The translations under genes and the position numbers were made by a program. A stretch of 64,000 nt of DNA from Carnegiea gigantea (taxonomy: Eukaryota; Streptophyta; Magnoliopsida; Caryophyllales; Cactaceae). The notes under the pieces were generated by a model. It was not told the origin of the DNA, searched no databases, and saw only the letters and a list, made by a program, of their open reading frames with translations. Every line of letters starts with the position of its first letter. Position 1 is the stretch's first letter. The DNA is taken from assembly GCA_029747015.1 (NCBI GenBank), contig JAKOGI010000359.1, positions 72,001 through 136,000 on the forward strand. The letters run 5' to 3'. Shown piece by piece: positions 45,096 through 57,724 of this stretch.

Positions 45096-47276
45096 CTAGC
45101 TCAAGGACTCTAATAAAGAATACAAGAATCAAAATGGGTACTTGAAGCGTCAGTTGGGTGAAGCAATGAAACAGAAGAAGAAAACTCTTGCTAGCCCAAC
45201 CCGGAGTATTCGTGGTGAGAAGGATGAAGAAGCCAGTAATCCTTTGAGTTCTTCAAGTGAGGGTGAGCCTCAAAAAGGGCGCAAAGGAGTATAGACAACT
45301 AGCCAATTCTAATGATTTTAGAGTTGAAATTCTGAAGTTTGAAGGTAAGTTAGACCCGGATGAGTTTTTGGATTGGATGCGTACCATTGAAAGGATCTTT
45401 GATTACACAAAGGTCGCTGAGGATAAGAGGGTGAAATTAGTAGCCGTTAGACTCAGAAAGTATACTTCACTTTGGTGGACAAATTTGTGTGCTAAAAGAG
45501 TAAGAAACTGAAAGCAGAAGATCAGAATACGGGAAAATATGAAATCCAAGCTAAAATCTCGGTTTTCACTCACCTCCTATGTATATGATAGTTACCCCCA
45601 ACAACACAACTTAACTCAAGGAAGTATAAGTGTTGAGGAGTACACAAGAGAGTTTGAAAAGCTCTTAATCTAGTGTGACATTCAAGAGCCTGAAAATCAA
45701 ACTATAGTGAGGTACTTAGGAGTCCTTAATCCTAAGTATGCTAATATGGTCGAACTAAAGCAATATTCATTGTTAGATGAGGTTTGTGTCTTAGCTCATA
45801 AAGTTAAACAATAAAGGAAGGATAAGCCTTTCAAATGTGCTATGGAGGCAACCTTTTAATAAGGGGAGCCTAACTGCTTCACCCAACCCTACGGTTATTC
45901 CTCCTTTTACCCCACAAAAGACCAAAGTCCATAAAAAAGCCTACTCCCACAAAGTAGACCTAATCCTACTCCTTTGGGCACTAGAAGATATTTTAAGTGT
46001 CAAGGATTTGGACACATAACTATGAACGGCCCAAACCATAAGGTCATTACTTTGGTTGAATAGGAGGCGGTAAAGGAGGAAGAGAATGAGGAGGAAATAG
46101 AAGTTTATCTGGTGGAAGAACAAGAGGAGAATCAGGAAGAAGCTGAGGAGGGAGAGGATGAGGAAGAAATGCTTGTTTTGATAAGAGCTTTAAGCGCTCT
46201 AAAAGGAGATCAAGATGAGCAAAGAGGGGACATATTTCATTCCAAATGCATGCTCCAAGGAAAAGTATGCTCTTTGATTATTGATGGTGGAAGCCATACT
46301 AATGTTGTTTCACTTAGCATGGTAGAGAAACTTAATCTCCATGTTTCTACCCGTCCACACCCTTATAATATCCAATGACTTATTCAAGGCAAAGGGTTAT
46401 CAGTGAACTCTAGATGCTTGATTTCTTTCTCTATTAAAAAGAACTACCAAGATGAGTTATAGTGTGACGTGATTCCCATGGATGCATGCCATATTTTGCT
46501 ACGAAGACCATGGATGTTTGAGAGAAAGGTTATGCATGATGGTTATCAAAACACTTACACTTTTCCAAAGGAGGGAAAAAGATTACCTTAGTCCCTTTAC
46601 CCCCTTCCCAACTCTACAAAAGCAAACCACAAAAAAACCATGAGCATTCTGACCTTTTTCTCACTTGTAGTGAACCATTATTTAAGGCTTCTTATCATGA
46701 ATTTAGATCTTTTAAGTAATGAATTCTTGCTGTTCAAGGTGAGTCCGAAGGTTGACCCCAAGCCATCCATTAGCCATCTCAATCCTTAAACGTGTTAAGT
46801 ATGTTATTCCAAATAATAAGATTACAATCAAGTATAGGTGCCTCATACTTAGACTTGCAGATATGCTAGATGAATTACATGGTTCAAAGGTGTTTTCTAA
46901 TATTGATTTAAGCAGTGGTTGCTACCATATTCGAATCAGGGAAGGTGATGAATAAAAGACAGCTTTTAATACCAAAAGAGTGTTGTTTGAGTGGTTAGTC
47001 ATATTTTAGCCTGGAGATCTCATTTGGATCCATGAAGAAAGAGTTAATGACAATGTTTATAAGGTTGATTTTCCTGGTGACTATGGCATATCAGCCAAGT
47101 TCAATGTGGCAGATTTAAGTCTATACTTGAAAGATGATTATCTAATAGATCTAAGGGCAGATTCTCTTCAACAAGGGGAAGATGATGGAGGTTCATCAAT
47201 GTAGCATGATTTAGGCCTTAAGTCAGTCAACAAAGTTTAAGTTTATGAGCTAAAGTCTAGGAGATGGTCCTAGCAT
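45096..47276 (+). pseudogene. Internal region C: gag, protease and deleted pol of a non-autonomous CRM-like element
   Basis: Gag starts part-way in (LKDSNKEYKNQNGYLKRQ). It is cleanest at 45257-45511 with FEGKLDPDEFLDWM and YTSLWWTNLCAKRVRN, then YTREFEKLL. The knuckle near 45985 reads Y-F-K-C-x4-H-x4-G, so two Cys are lost. An acidic linker (EEQEENQEEAEEGED) leads to protease LIIDGGSHTNVV near 46275. RT is cut short: [25 protein letters not shown], then EWLVIF runs straight into PGDLIWIHEERVND, the integrase C-terminal tail, near 47007. RNase H and the integrase core are absent. The tail ends LQQGEDDGG before LTR1. Confidence 0.85.
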
Positions 47277-48448
47277 TGCAAGGATCAAAATTAGACCTAC
47301 TCAGGTTAGAGACCACACATAAACCTGATTTTGTGAACGTTATTTCTTAGGCCTCCATGAGGTTTAAGACCAAATTTTTTGCTTAGTATGATACTTGAGG
47401 AATTTAGATACCAAGATATGCAAAGAAGTTCAAGTTAAATCAAGCGCATGTTGAAGATTCAAGCACATTTTGTTAACCGTTCTAGATTAGCGGCTAATCC
47501 AACCACCGTTGGTTTGTTAGGTATTTTAGGCACCTTAGCCCTGATTTACCCTTGATTTCCTAGTAGGGGGTTTGTTAAAATCCTAAGGTTTCCCCCCAAG
47601 CAAGGAAACCAAGTGAAAGTTAGCAAGAGAAGGGACACATGGCTGCACTAAAACTGAGAAAAACCGGCTCTTTGATCCGGTTACTTCACCAAGAGGTTTT
47701 CCCTCTTAAGAAGGTTTGCTAGAGCTGTCTCCTTGCCTTGTTGGATGCCTAGGACACCTGAAAACATCCTCATGCTGCCCTTAATGCCTAAGTAGTACAC
47801 GTAACCACTAGAATGCAAGAGAGAAGACACGGAGCTCAACCCAGATAGTTAGCTGCGAAGGGGGAGGGATAGTAACCATTTTCTCTCTCGTCCATGTGCA
47901 AGAAAGTCCCTTAAGCTAATCAACACGATCAAGGTTAAGTTTATTCATTAGCATTTTGATTTGCTAGACTCATTGTTTGTAATTAGCTTAATTTAGCATG
48001 CGTCGTAAATTTTGTTAAGTTAAACTAGTTTAGTGGTTTCCTAAGGAGGAAGAAAGCTCCTCCCTTCCTAGGTAGCAAGGGATGGACATGCATAAGGGGT
48101 TTTTGAAGCTCATTTTGTAATAAGCTTTGAGTATTGAATGAACAAAGTTAAGCTTTGCTCCTTTGAACGTTTTAAACACTTTACTTGCTTATCCTTTCTT
48201 AGGCTGAGCTACGCGGCGATCAAGTGAGTGTTGATCCTCATTTAGGTGGTGTTTTTGTATTCTAAATAAGATTCAGGGCCCTAAGCTTGTTCTTAGTGGT
48301 GATTCTATGTCTAAGAATAGGTTTAGTTTCATTTAATCATTCCCTTTTTTCATTCGAATTCACCTAAACTTTAGCTAAATTTTAATTTGTTCTTAGCTAA
48401 CTTGCATGCAATCTTGAGTGTCTATTAAGTTCTTGGGTGCATCCATCA
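47277..48448 (+). repeat. LTR1 (about 1172 bp) of the non-autonomous CRM-like chain
   Basis: The start is placed at TGCAAGGATC, which aligns with TGTAAGGATC in LTR2; it is approximate. The end at CATCCATCA is set by the primer-like string after it. LTR1 serves as 3' LTR of internal C and 5' LTR of internal D. It lacks the 116-bp duplication seen in LTR2. Confidence 0.65.
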
Positions 48449-48452
48449 ACTT

Positions 48453-48463
48453 TGGTATTAGAC
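48453..48463 (+). promoter_or_regulatory. Degenerate initiator-Met primer-binding site after LTR1
   Basis: TGGTATTAGAC resembles TGGTATCAGAGC with changes at its end. It lies 4 bases after LTR1. Confidence 0.6.
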
Positions 48464-48571
48464 TTAAGTTTCTCCTTAGCCTTGAAATGAGCCCCCACAT
48501 GGTCCAAATCATCCCAAACACACACCATAAACACAAGGGGAAACACAAACCCATTGAATTCAAATTCGGCC

Positions 48572-49233
48572 ATGAGTGCAGGTATGACTTTCGAAGAGAA
48601 ATTTGACGCGTTGATGCAAAGTTGTCAACTATTTCATCTTCTAATCAAGAGCTCAAGGACACTAATCAAGAATACAGGAATCAAAATGAGTACTTGAAGC
48701 GTCAAGTGGGTGAAGCAATACAAGAGAAGAAGAAAGCTCTAGCTAGCCCAACTGGTACTATTCGTGGTGATGAGGATGAAGAAGCTAGCAATCCCTTGGG
48801 TTCTTCGAGTAAGGGTAAGTTTGAAAGAAGTGCATGACAGAGGCATAGACAACCAGCCAATTCTAATGATATTAGAGCTAAATTCAAGAGTTCGAAGGCA
48901 AGTTAGACCTGGATGAGTTTTTGGAGTGGATGCATACCGTTGGAAGGATATTTGATTACAAAGAGGTCCCTGAGGATAACAAGGTGAAATTAGTAGTCCT
49001 TAGACTCGAAAGTATGCTTCACTTTGTGGATAGATTTGTGCACTAAAAGAGTAAGAAACCAAAAGGAGAAGATCAGAACATGGGAAAAGATGAAATCCAA
49101 GCTCAAATCTCGGTTCTTGCCTGCCTCCTATGTACAAGACAATTACTCCCAACTACACGGCTTAACTCAACGAAGTATGCGTGTTGAGAAGCACACAAGA
49201 GAGTTTGAAAAACTCGTAATAAAGTGTGATATT
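48572..49233 (+). pseudogene. Internal D, gag 5' part (interrupted)
   Basis: It begins ATGAGTGCAGGTATG (MSAGMTFEEKFDALM), the same start as gag at 18708 and 62040. Frameshifts break it, but NQEYRNQNEYLKRQVGEAIQ, a helical stretch, and MKSKLKSRFLPASYVQD then REFEKLVIKCDI are readable. The text is cut inside the codons after KCDI by the minus-strand element at 49234 and continues with QEPEDQIIVRYLGG at 59020. Confidence 0.8.
49229..49233. repeat. Target-site duplication of the minus-strand element (ATATT, left)
   Basis: Perfect copy at 59017-59021. Removing the insert rejoins gag codons. Confidence 0.92.
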
Positions 49234-50498
49234 TGATATGGCCGCAAGCATACAGTGATGTTGTAGCGAATCAAGGTCGTCTCCCACAAGGACTAGGTTG
49301 ATGTATTGGACTTTATCCCCTCAAGATGGACAAAGAAGATTAAAATTTGAGATTGAAACTAAACTGATCTATTGTCTAATCTAATGGATAAATAATCAAG
49401 AAATTATATAAAACTAGCAATCTCGCAATTTATGTACTAATTAAGCATTCCTCAATAGATTATTTTAAAATCGACAATCAAAGTACCACGACCCTCTTTC
49501 ACCGTAAAGTGAAATACCTAAATCTAACCAATTACCATTTCTCAAGGGCTCTCAATTTGTTCAGGTTCGCTAAGCATACGATTATCATATTCATGATTTC
49601 TCAATCAGTGTGACCTTCTCAGGACTCTACACAATCAACTCAAATCCTAGGGTTCTATTATTGAAGTTCACCTTTCAGTTCTTTATCCAATACCCAAAAC
49701 ATGCAAGAAAGTGATTAAATTTCTCACAAGACAACAATCTTTGAAGATTGGATAAAACAATCCAATAATTCCGAAATGATCAAAGAGATGAATAGCAAAT
49801 CAAGAATTTAACTAGTATTTGCATAAATCCAAAATTAAAACAACAAAAGATAATAAAAATTACAAAACATAAGTCCAAAGATAATGAGAAAAGAGAAGAG
49901 AAGAGAAGAGAAAAGAAATGCTCAGCAACTTAACGTGCTTGAATCCGTCAATTGCAAACTCGGCATGGAATCCTTGCAAATTTTCACTTCAATTCACTAT
50001 CTCTTCCTCTAATCTAAATTCTAATCTAAATGATCAAGTTAAAGAGAAAATGGAATGATGGTTGATGCAATAAGGCTGAAAACAACCCTTTTTTTAACGG
50101 AACTGCTTGGAGGTTGAACAGCCCCGAGAAAACATGGAATTAAAACTGCCAAGAAGTCGATCAACTACGAGAAAACAAACAGGCTTAGCAGAAAGTGGTC
50201 CACCATGGAACGTGGGCACTACCACGGACCATTTGTGGTGGCCACCATTATGACATCCTTCTGTTCTTTCTTCCTTCCACCGGCATAGTGACTTGGGGGT
50301 GCCTGTAGGGGGTCAAGCTACCCTCATTTAACGGTTAAATATGGGATAAAATAGTCCTAAAACTTGCAAAACACAGAAAAGAACCATACCCGAGTATAAA
50401 ACACAAAAAGAAGTGCATAATATAGCATAAAACACATAGTTCTCCCTAAAAATGATGCAAAATGACCTTAAAATAGAGTGCACTTTGAGGGCTTATCA
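49234..50498 (-). repeat. 3' LTR (1265 bp) of the minus-strand element
   Basis: On the minus strand it starts TGATAAGCCCTC and ends GCGGCCATATCA. It carries the GTCCGTGGTAGTGCCCACG region near 50205-50235 and a short AGAGA-AG repeat near 49890-49915. It is collinear with 57758-59016. Confidence 0.9.
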
Positions 50499-50509
50499 GA
50501 CTCCCCCAT
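50499..50509 (-). promoter_or_regulatory. Polypurine tract of the minus-strand element
   Basis: On the minus strand ATGGGGGAGTC abuts the 3' LTR and follows GAGGACAAGCAATGG, the same context as at 15825-15851. Confidence 0.88.
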
Positions 50510-52501
50510 GCTTAAACCATTGCTTGTCCTCAAGCAAACACTATATAAAACCGATTGGGGGGAATGCATCTAGGGCTCAAATACATAATAACCTCCTTAC
50601 AGTAGGCAAGTCATAACATATCACAAGCAAGAATAGCAATCAATCGCATTCCCAAATAGCACAAAAGTCTTTTCAAATTAAGAGAAGAAGGTTTTCGAAA
50701 AAGTATGAGACCTTAAGCTCGATATCAAACTTGATCAGCCCCAAAAAACCACAAGGTGCATCATGCAAGCACATGGAATTGTAGAGCTAATTAGACTGGT
50801 AGAGCCTCACTTTTGGGAAATGTCGAACATTCCCACTCATGTGTTTGAAATATAGCATAGTTTCACTCAAGACTTATTCCAAAGATGCAATCTGCCATAT
50901 GCTTGCCAAGACTCACGAATTCTCTGCCACTAGGAATGCAATGTGCATAATACAATCAAGTGGAATTTACTTGGGTTGTAATATGGGCTAGAAGGGTTAA
51001 GGAAAAGGAGTAGACAAATGCATTTGAGTAATATGGAGCTAGGTAGCCAAACAACTAGGGAGCAACCAACAAACCACCAAGCAACTATAAAGTTTATCAA
51101 CTCTCCAAACCCTAACAATTTGATGAACAAACCCCATGAATGAAATAGGAAGTGAGTTAACAAAGAAAGGAACTCAAGCTATTTACATATCCAATGCCAA
51201 TCATTAAGTTTTTTTTTTCCTGGGCTTTTTTTCTTGTCTTTTCTCTTTGTTTTTTCAACATTATTTTTTTCTTCTAGTTTATTTTTCTTTTATTCTTCTT
51301 TGGGAAATGAAATGAAAATTTTAATTATTGAAAGGCATAGGATCATGAACTATGAATTCACAACTTAATACATATACACAACCTAAACAAGAGGGAAACA
51401 CAACACGAAATGCTCAGTATCATAAACCTTTCAATAAACCAACATACCATAGCCACCTTAAACTCAATTATCCCTGAAACCACCCACTACATAGATGAAG
51501 TGATGCTCTATAGACTTGGCTTAAAGGTAGGAATATGTGTTTGGCTAATAGCTAATATGAAGGGATGACAACAAAGACGGATATAAGCTCAAAGGGGCTA
51601 GCAAAGGAAAAAACACTTAATACAAGGGTACTATATTTGGTTATATAGCTAAAATGACCAAAGAAAGAAATGCCTCTATCATATCATCAAGTATGCACAT
51701 GCTAATATGGTTTTGAAGAAGAGTCTACGCAAGTTCTAGAGATACAACTTGGAAGAGTCACACATATGAAAGAAACATGAGACTAAATATAATGAGTAGT
51801 CCAAATAAGGCTTTAAATCTTATGGGACATCTGCCAAAGTCTCATTAAGCTCATAAGTGGCTCTCATGTACCGACATTAGTGCTAAGGACTCTAAGAGAT
51901 AACAAAGTTCAAGGCAAGGGTCAAAGAAAGAAATATTTACAAAACCTTTAAAAATTTTAGCACCAAAAGGGGTTACACATCAAATGTTAGTCAAGCTCGT
52001 GAAAGCTATTTTTCCTAAACAAAAGCATCATTGGAGGTTATTTCAAACCAATCCTCACCATCTCTACATGCATTCCTATATGCGAACCTAAATGCAACTA
52101 AATGCAAAACACTAGTGCAAACAAAAAGAAACCTAAAACTATATGCTCTAACATGTATGTAAGCCAATAACCAAAATAAAAAATATAGAACTAACCTTCC
52201 CCTATGCTTAAATAAAGAATCGTTATTCAGAGGAAAGAAACGTAAGAGAAGGGAAAGGGAAAACAAAGTATAATTAACGATCACACCAGGTTAGGTGTTG
52301 GATACACCTAAGCTAAGGCCTCCTTGCAACCAGGCCAAATGAAGCATTAACCACTCCATCACAACTTCAAGACTCGACTAATTAAATCAAACGCTGTTAA
52401 TGCACGTAGGAGCTTGTCGAACACCACAGCATGGGATTCGTAAGCATGGCAGTGAGAGAGCATCAAGGTAAGAACATTGAAGAAGGTTAGCGCTCTCCTG
52501 A
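50510..52501 (-). other. 3' non-coding region of the minus-strand element
   Basis: No convincing gene. The part at 51480-51800 matches the Athila 3' non-coding region at 14640-14945. T-rich low complexity lies at 51209-51300. An 89-codon open frame (52015-52284, minus) is hydrophobic, with no family match, and sits in this non-coding context; I do not call it a gene. Confidence 0.6.
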
Positions 52502-53224
52502 TCAAACCAAATATAATAGAAAAATCAAAAGAGAAATCAAAGAAAGTATTCCGCGTGATTTTCTAGACTTAACCACTAGGTACATGTAATATGGGTCAAG
52601 GGACACATTATACCCACTAAAGTAACCCAGGGACATAAAATTATCAACGTTCTCACCAAGCATTCTAAACATGTTATCCTCATAGCCCAAATCAATATTA
52701 GCATCATAAATCATAGGATTATCTATTGGCACATCAAGATAATACTCGGGGAAATGAGAAGGTAATGAGCAATCAAAAGGATTGGGGATAGTACTATTAT
52801 CAAAACCAGGGCAAGGAAATTCCTCACACATAAACACATCACAGGACCCCTCCGAAGGAGTCTTATCTACATTATGCAGCTCATCTAAAGTATATTCTTA
52901 CTCAAAACATGCGTCAAAAAACCTAGCAACTATCCCAAAAGGCTCACCCATCTCGAGCCCCATACACTGAGCTAAAGGGAGGGATGAATCAGGTAAGGTC
53001 ATGACAACATCAGCATTGTCCATGGGTGATGCAAAGTCATGTTGAGTGTAGCATGCATAATAAGGACACAGATTAGTATCATGGTCAGAAGAATTATACA
53101 AGTCACACCAAAAAGGGTCATGATAAGATCTAGAATAGAACACACAAGGATCAAAGACTAAATATCTAGAGATACGACTGGCCTTCTCAAACTCAAATGA
53201 ATCCCAAGCAATCCACTTAAGCAA
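52502..53224 (-). pseudogene. Gag-like ORF with a degenerate zinc knuckle
   Basis: Reading from 53224, one frame spans about 240 codons with a single in-frame stop near 52900. Residues 40-53 of the first part fit a CCHC knuckle: Cys40, then Tyr43 where Cys is expected, His48 and Cys53 (C-x2-Y-x4-H-x4-C). Conserved-looking blocks follow: DFASPMDNADVV, LTLPDSSL-like, PLAQCMGLEMGEPFG, PEYYLDVPIDNPMIYD and DLGYEDNMF. The second half is acidic. A frame-shifted stretch at 53225-53346 belongs to its N-terminal side. I recognise the type as a protein carried by non-autonomous plant retroelements, but its function is not known to me; a nucleic-acid-binding Gag role is an inference from the knuckle. 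Confidence 0.6.
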
Positions 53225-53346
53225 ATACCATGCTTCATCAACATTTTTACCGTGAAAACCCCAATACCCTTAAAGAGCCTGGGTTTTACTATACACACCC
53301 TCATCAACAATGTCCAAAATTTTCCATTTACAAACACATAACACAT

Positions 53347-53558
53347 TGAGCAAGAAAAACATGCAAATGCTTAAAATACCTCCAAAATAATTCATGCTCA
53401 AATTGAGGAAAATGGATGATGGCCATCATTATTTCTTAAATTTTTGTTCTTTTTTAAATTTTTAATTTTTAAAATTTTTATTTTTATTTTTTTACGGTTT
53501 CTTTTTTTTAAAGAAAAATAAAATGCTTAGTCAAACCTATCAAGAAAAACCTAAAATC
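53347..53558. other. AT-rich low-complexity leader of the minus-strand element
   Basis: T/A homopolymer-like sequence (53438-53522) with no gene, between the gag-like ORF and the solo-LTR insertion. Confidence 0.5.
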
Positions 53559-53563
53559 CAACA
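53559..53563. repeat. Target-site duplication of the LARD-family solo LTR (CAACA, left)
   Basis: Perfect copy at 57725-57729. Confidence 0.92.
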
Positions 53564-55129
53564 TGTAACAACCCCAGCCCCTGGGCCAGAAGCGTTACGC
53601 TTTCCTAACTTCTTGCTTAATTCCTGGGACGAAACGGACAGAGTTCCCCCTAAAAACTGACCATTTCCAAGCTAAAAGCCTTACAATAAGTCCCTGTAAA
53701 TCAACGGAAGCGCAAAACATTTAAAACATAGCTCAACGGCTACACGCCGGAGTTCATAACTCAACGAGCCACTCGCTCGGAGTACACGAACCAGATTGAT
53801 TCATGAATAAAGAAGAAATGGAAGTTACAACTCAACGGTTAACAAAACCGGAGTATTAAGATTTACATCCCAAAACATAGCTAAATTAAACCAAGAAGAC
53901 ATCTAAATAACTTGATGGTTGGCTTAGGCGGCCATACAGAGCGACCTTTATATCATATGCATTACATGAACTGGAATAATCGTTTACAGACCTTTATAAA
54001 CTAAGAGTACATTACATGACTTCATTAAACACGTAAGATCCCTTCAAATGAGCACATACGATGCCTTGTAAGCAACAATAGGTTCCTTCTGGACTTATCT
54101 GACTCAACTTCTTCCTGTCAGAAAGAAAACCTGGGGAAAAGGGGAAAGAGTAGTGGGATGAGCAACCACACGCTCAGTGAGTGTCCCCCAACCCCCCCTT
54201 AAAACCAAAACCGTTGCAGGCAATACTATCTTTACTAGTCACATATCATGTTTCCATACTTTACTATCATATTAAGATAATCATAGAACCTTTATGGGAG
54301 GATCTCTAAATATAAGCTTCACTTCGACCACTCAATCATATTTCTAGGTTCCTCAACGACGGAATTTCTTTACTAGCAAGTAGTTAAGCACGTGAGTAAG
54401 CATCGAAGGCTAAGTATAAGGATCTTTTTCTTTCATAATATAACTTCTTAACACTCCATTTAAACTACACATGAACCCTCAATCATATGATGTGTATATA
54501 AGGTTATCCTTTTTCATAATTACACTTTTCTTGGCATTTCATTCATATAATATGCATATCACACACATAAATATGTATCAAGCATTTAAGTACCTTTAAA
54601 CATTATATTAAGCTGTATGACACCCTCGCATGCTATTCATATATCAACGTTCATTCCTTTAGGAAGAGACGTCTTCATTCATGGAATTTTTAACGTGCTG
54701 TAACTTTCTTTCTCATCTCATACACTTTAAATCAGACAGATTTGCTATGGATAAGAATGATGTCACATAAGATTATAATCCTTGTTCAACCATGCTTAAG
54801 AATCATTCATAAAGCATCCATTGAAAACTTTCTTTAAATACATGGGCTAAGAATCCACATTCAAACATGCTTGAGGATCATTTCATAACTCATTGAAAGC
54901 TTTCTTTCTTTTACTGAAAACACTTCATTTAGCCTCTTGAGGCTCATAAAAACTCTTCTCTTAGCCTCTTGAGGCTCATATTCTTTTAAAGAATCTCTTT
55001 TATCTTGGTCTCATAATGACCCTTAAAAACTTTCTTTTTGAAATACTTAAAAAGGCGAAACGCCAACTGCTTTTCTTATTTAATAAGAAACTACTCTGGG
55101 CATAAGATCATCATAAAGTGCTGGTTGGG

Positions 55130-55440
55130 AGCGATCTACACTCAATCCCAGTGAGATTAACTCACACTAAGCTCTTACTCCCGGGATGGCAACTAACTTT
55201 GGACCTTAACCCTCGTCAGGGTCTCTAGGGATTACTCCCTAGGCTAGGGATTCCCCCGTTCAAGTAGGTTCACTCCCATCTATTGTCCCTAAGCACTTAT
55301 CTTAGCCTTTTAAACTGGTCTTAACGACTAATAAGTTTGCTGCCTCTCACAGCAAAATCATTTATCATGCTGCTCACGCCTTTATAAAACTCTTTAGGAT
55401 TCCCCCGTTCAAGCAGGTTCACTCCCAAATACTGTTTGTA
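55130..55440 (-). repeat. Hairpin-rich region of the solo LTR
   Basis: Perfect stem-loops occur at 55151-55165 (GTGAG/CTCAC, 5-base loop), 55209-55222 (ACCCT/AGGGT, 4-base loop) and 55225-55242 (CTAGGGA/TCCCTAG, 4-base loop). The string GGATTCCCCCGTTCAAG occurs twice (near 55247 and 55400). The region lies where the LARD LTRs carry their hairpin array, but the stem sequences differ. Confidence 0.55.
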
Positions 55441-55929
55441 TAGTGAAAATAGGCCATTGCTTGCTATTAATCATGGCTATTATTAGTTTGAAAACACGAG
55501 AAACGTTCTTTGTCAAGTCACCACACTTTCACGCATAATGCATCTTAGACATAAAAGGGGGAAAGGGATTCACACGTTTCACATTCAAACACTTCATAAT
55601 CGTTTCAACAATACAATGAGCCACACATGGCCTCGCAACCCACACGATTGCGGTCCATTCACCACCCAGTCTCCCTCCTCACTTGCACCGTACCACAAGA
55701 CCTCGAACGCTCATAATTCTTTCCTCAAACCATCCAACTACCAACTCAATTCATCGATTTATTAATCACAACATATTATCATATTAGCTTATGTAAAAGA
55801 GACTAAGGTTTAGGCTCTTACCTGAGCAACCAACACCATTCAGCGGTGTGTTACAACAAGCGTACATATAGCCACATTTATCCATAAATCGACAACACTT
55901 TATTCAGTAAATCAAATATAATTTGATTC

Positions 55930-56760
55930 TAAACGTATACGATGCATTTCGAAGTGACTTTCCTAAGCATGAATGTACTGAAAAGGGTTCGAATGAAAGC
56001 TAAATATATTTCAATAGCTTCGAATTTAATTCGTTTATATGCATTAGCTAGTTTAACTCGAATTGAAGCTAAACACGTTTATATAACTTCGAGATTAATT
56101 CCTTTAACATGCATTAGCTAATCCACTTGATTCAAAGCTAAATACATTTCATTAACCTCGGAATTAGCTCATTGCACGCATCGGTTAATCAATTCGAATG
56201 GAAGCTAAACACGTTAAAAGGACTTTGATTTTAATCCTTTTTCATATATTAGCTAAATAACTTGAATAGAAGCTAAGCACGTTAACGCAACTTCGATTTT
56301 AATTCTTTTTCATACATTATCTCATTAACTTGTATCGATGCCAAACACGTTAAACTAACTTCGTTTTTAATCCTTTTTCATGCATCAACTAATTAACTTG
56401 AATCGATGCTGAACACGTTAAACTAACTTCGAATTAACATCTCAAGCATGAATTACATTCATTGTTTCGAATGACGCTAAACACATTTAAATTTCTTCAC
56501 ATTACAATCTCAGGCATAAATTAACTACATGCATTCGAATTAACGCTAAACACATATAATTCACTTCGAATTACAATCTCAGGCATCCATTAACTACATG
56601 CATTCGAATTAACGCTAAACACGTATAATTCACTTCGAATTACAATCTCAGGCATCCATTAACTACATGCATTCGAATTAACGCTAAACACGTATAATTC
56701 ACTTCGAATTACAATCTCAGGCATCCATTAACTACATAAATCGAACCTAAGCAGGTATAA
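55930..56760. repeat. 69-bp tandem repeats in the solo LTR
   Basis: Same TTCGAATT-containing unit as in the LARD LTRs, reverse orientation, with roughly 12 units. Three adjacent units near 56562-56768 are almost identical with exact 69-bp spacing (CACTTCG at 56562, 56631 and 56700), indicating recent local expansion. Confidence 0.85.
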
Positions 56761-57724
56761 CTCACTTCTTGACATTTCTAACGCATTTAGCAAACCCTAA
56801 CTTGACATGCAACATCAATCTGCTGAAAACATTTTCGAAATTAGTAATAGCTTAGGAGGCAAGAACACCCACCTGGAATCGCTTCATTACCCACTAAATT
56901 GGTAGCAATTCACGCCCAAAATCGCCTTGAACTCGTCCCAGGCTCGGCTACTCCCAGAACCCGAAACCGTAGCTTCGATTTAGTGGTGTTTTTGGTTGAT
57001 TTTGGCCAGAAATTAACACCCAATTTATAGAGGACGCTGGGATGGAGGTGGGTCGTCGGTTTCCGGCCGGTGGACGGTCAGTTTTGGGCGCGTAGACGCG
57101 TGGGTGTGAGGCTGTGCGAAGTGGAGGAAACTTGGTGGTGGAATGGGCGGCTGAGACGCATGGTGTGAGGGACCGTTCGTCCCTTTCTCTCGCCGGTGAC
57201 GCGCGCTGGCCGGCGGCAGTGCCAGTTGGCCGGTCGCCGGTGAGAGAGAGAGATTCGAGAGAGAGAGAGAGCTGCGGTAGAGAGAGAGAGAGAGCAAAGC
57301 AGAGAGAGGAAGTGTGAGAAGGAGAGGGGGGTCGGGGTCTCGGGCTCTTGAGGCCCGACTTGCCCCCCTTCCCTTTTTGTTTCAGTTTTCTTTTTTTTTT
57401 GGCTCAATTAACATCATTCAACTAAGTTCTGGTCCGTACTCTCTAACGGTTAGGCTAAACCCGAATTGAAACGACCCACAATTAATATTTCAGTTTAAAC
57501 TTTGGAAATCGGCCAAGTAAAATGGAAAATGATTTTAAAAACTCGGTTTAGTGTTGATTCGATAATTTTATAAATAAGTAACATCGATAATAACATTAAT
57601 CAAGTAATCGTTCTTTTTAATGAATTTAATCATTAAAAACTCACACAGTTACTAAAAATACGATTTTATAACGTAAAAGCAAGACAGGCAACTTAACATA
57701 AAAATAACGAAGGTGGGTCTTACA

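Larger units (their letters stand above)
53564..57724 (-). mobile_element. LARD-family solo LTR (4161 bp), minus strand
   Basis: On the minus strand it starts TGTAAGACCC and ends GGGGTTGTTACA. It carries the landmarks of the LARD LTRs in the same order: GC/GA-rich island (57020-57400), 69-bp repeats (55930-56760), a hairpin-rich region (about 55100-55440) and the CGTGTAGCCGTTGAGC block (53725-53760). A perfect CAACA duplication flanks it. There is no internal domain or second LTR, so it arose by LTR-LTR recombination. It sits in the leader of the minus-strand element, 28 bases from that element's 5' LTR. Confidence 0.92.

Noticed and set aside
57025..57407. Ser-rich minus-strand ORFs and a plus-strand ORF near the right end of the solo LTR
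   Set aside because: They lie in the GA/CT-rich island of the LTR and repeat the composition artefact seen in the LARD LTRs.
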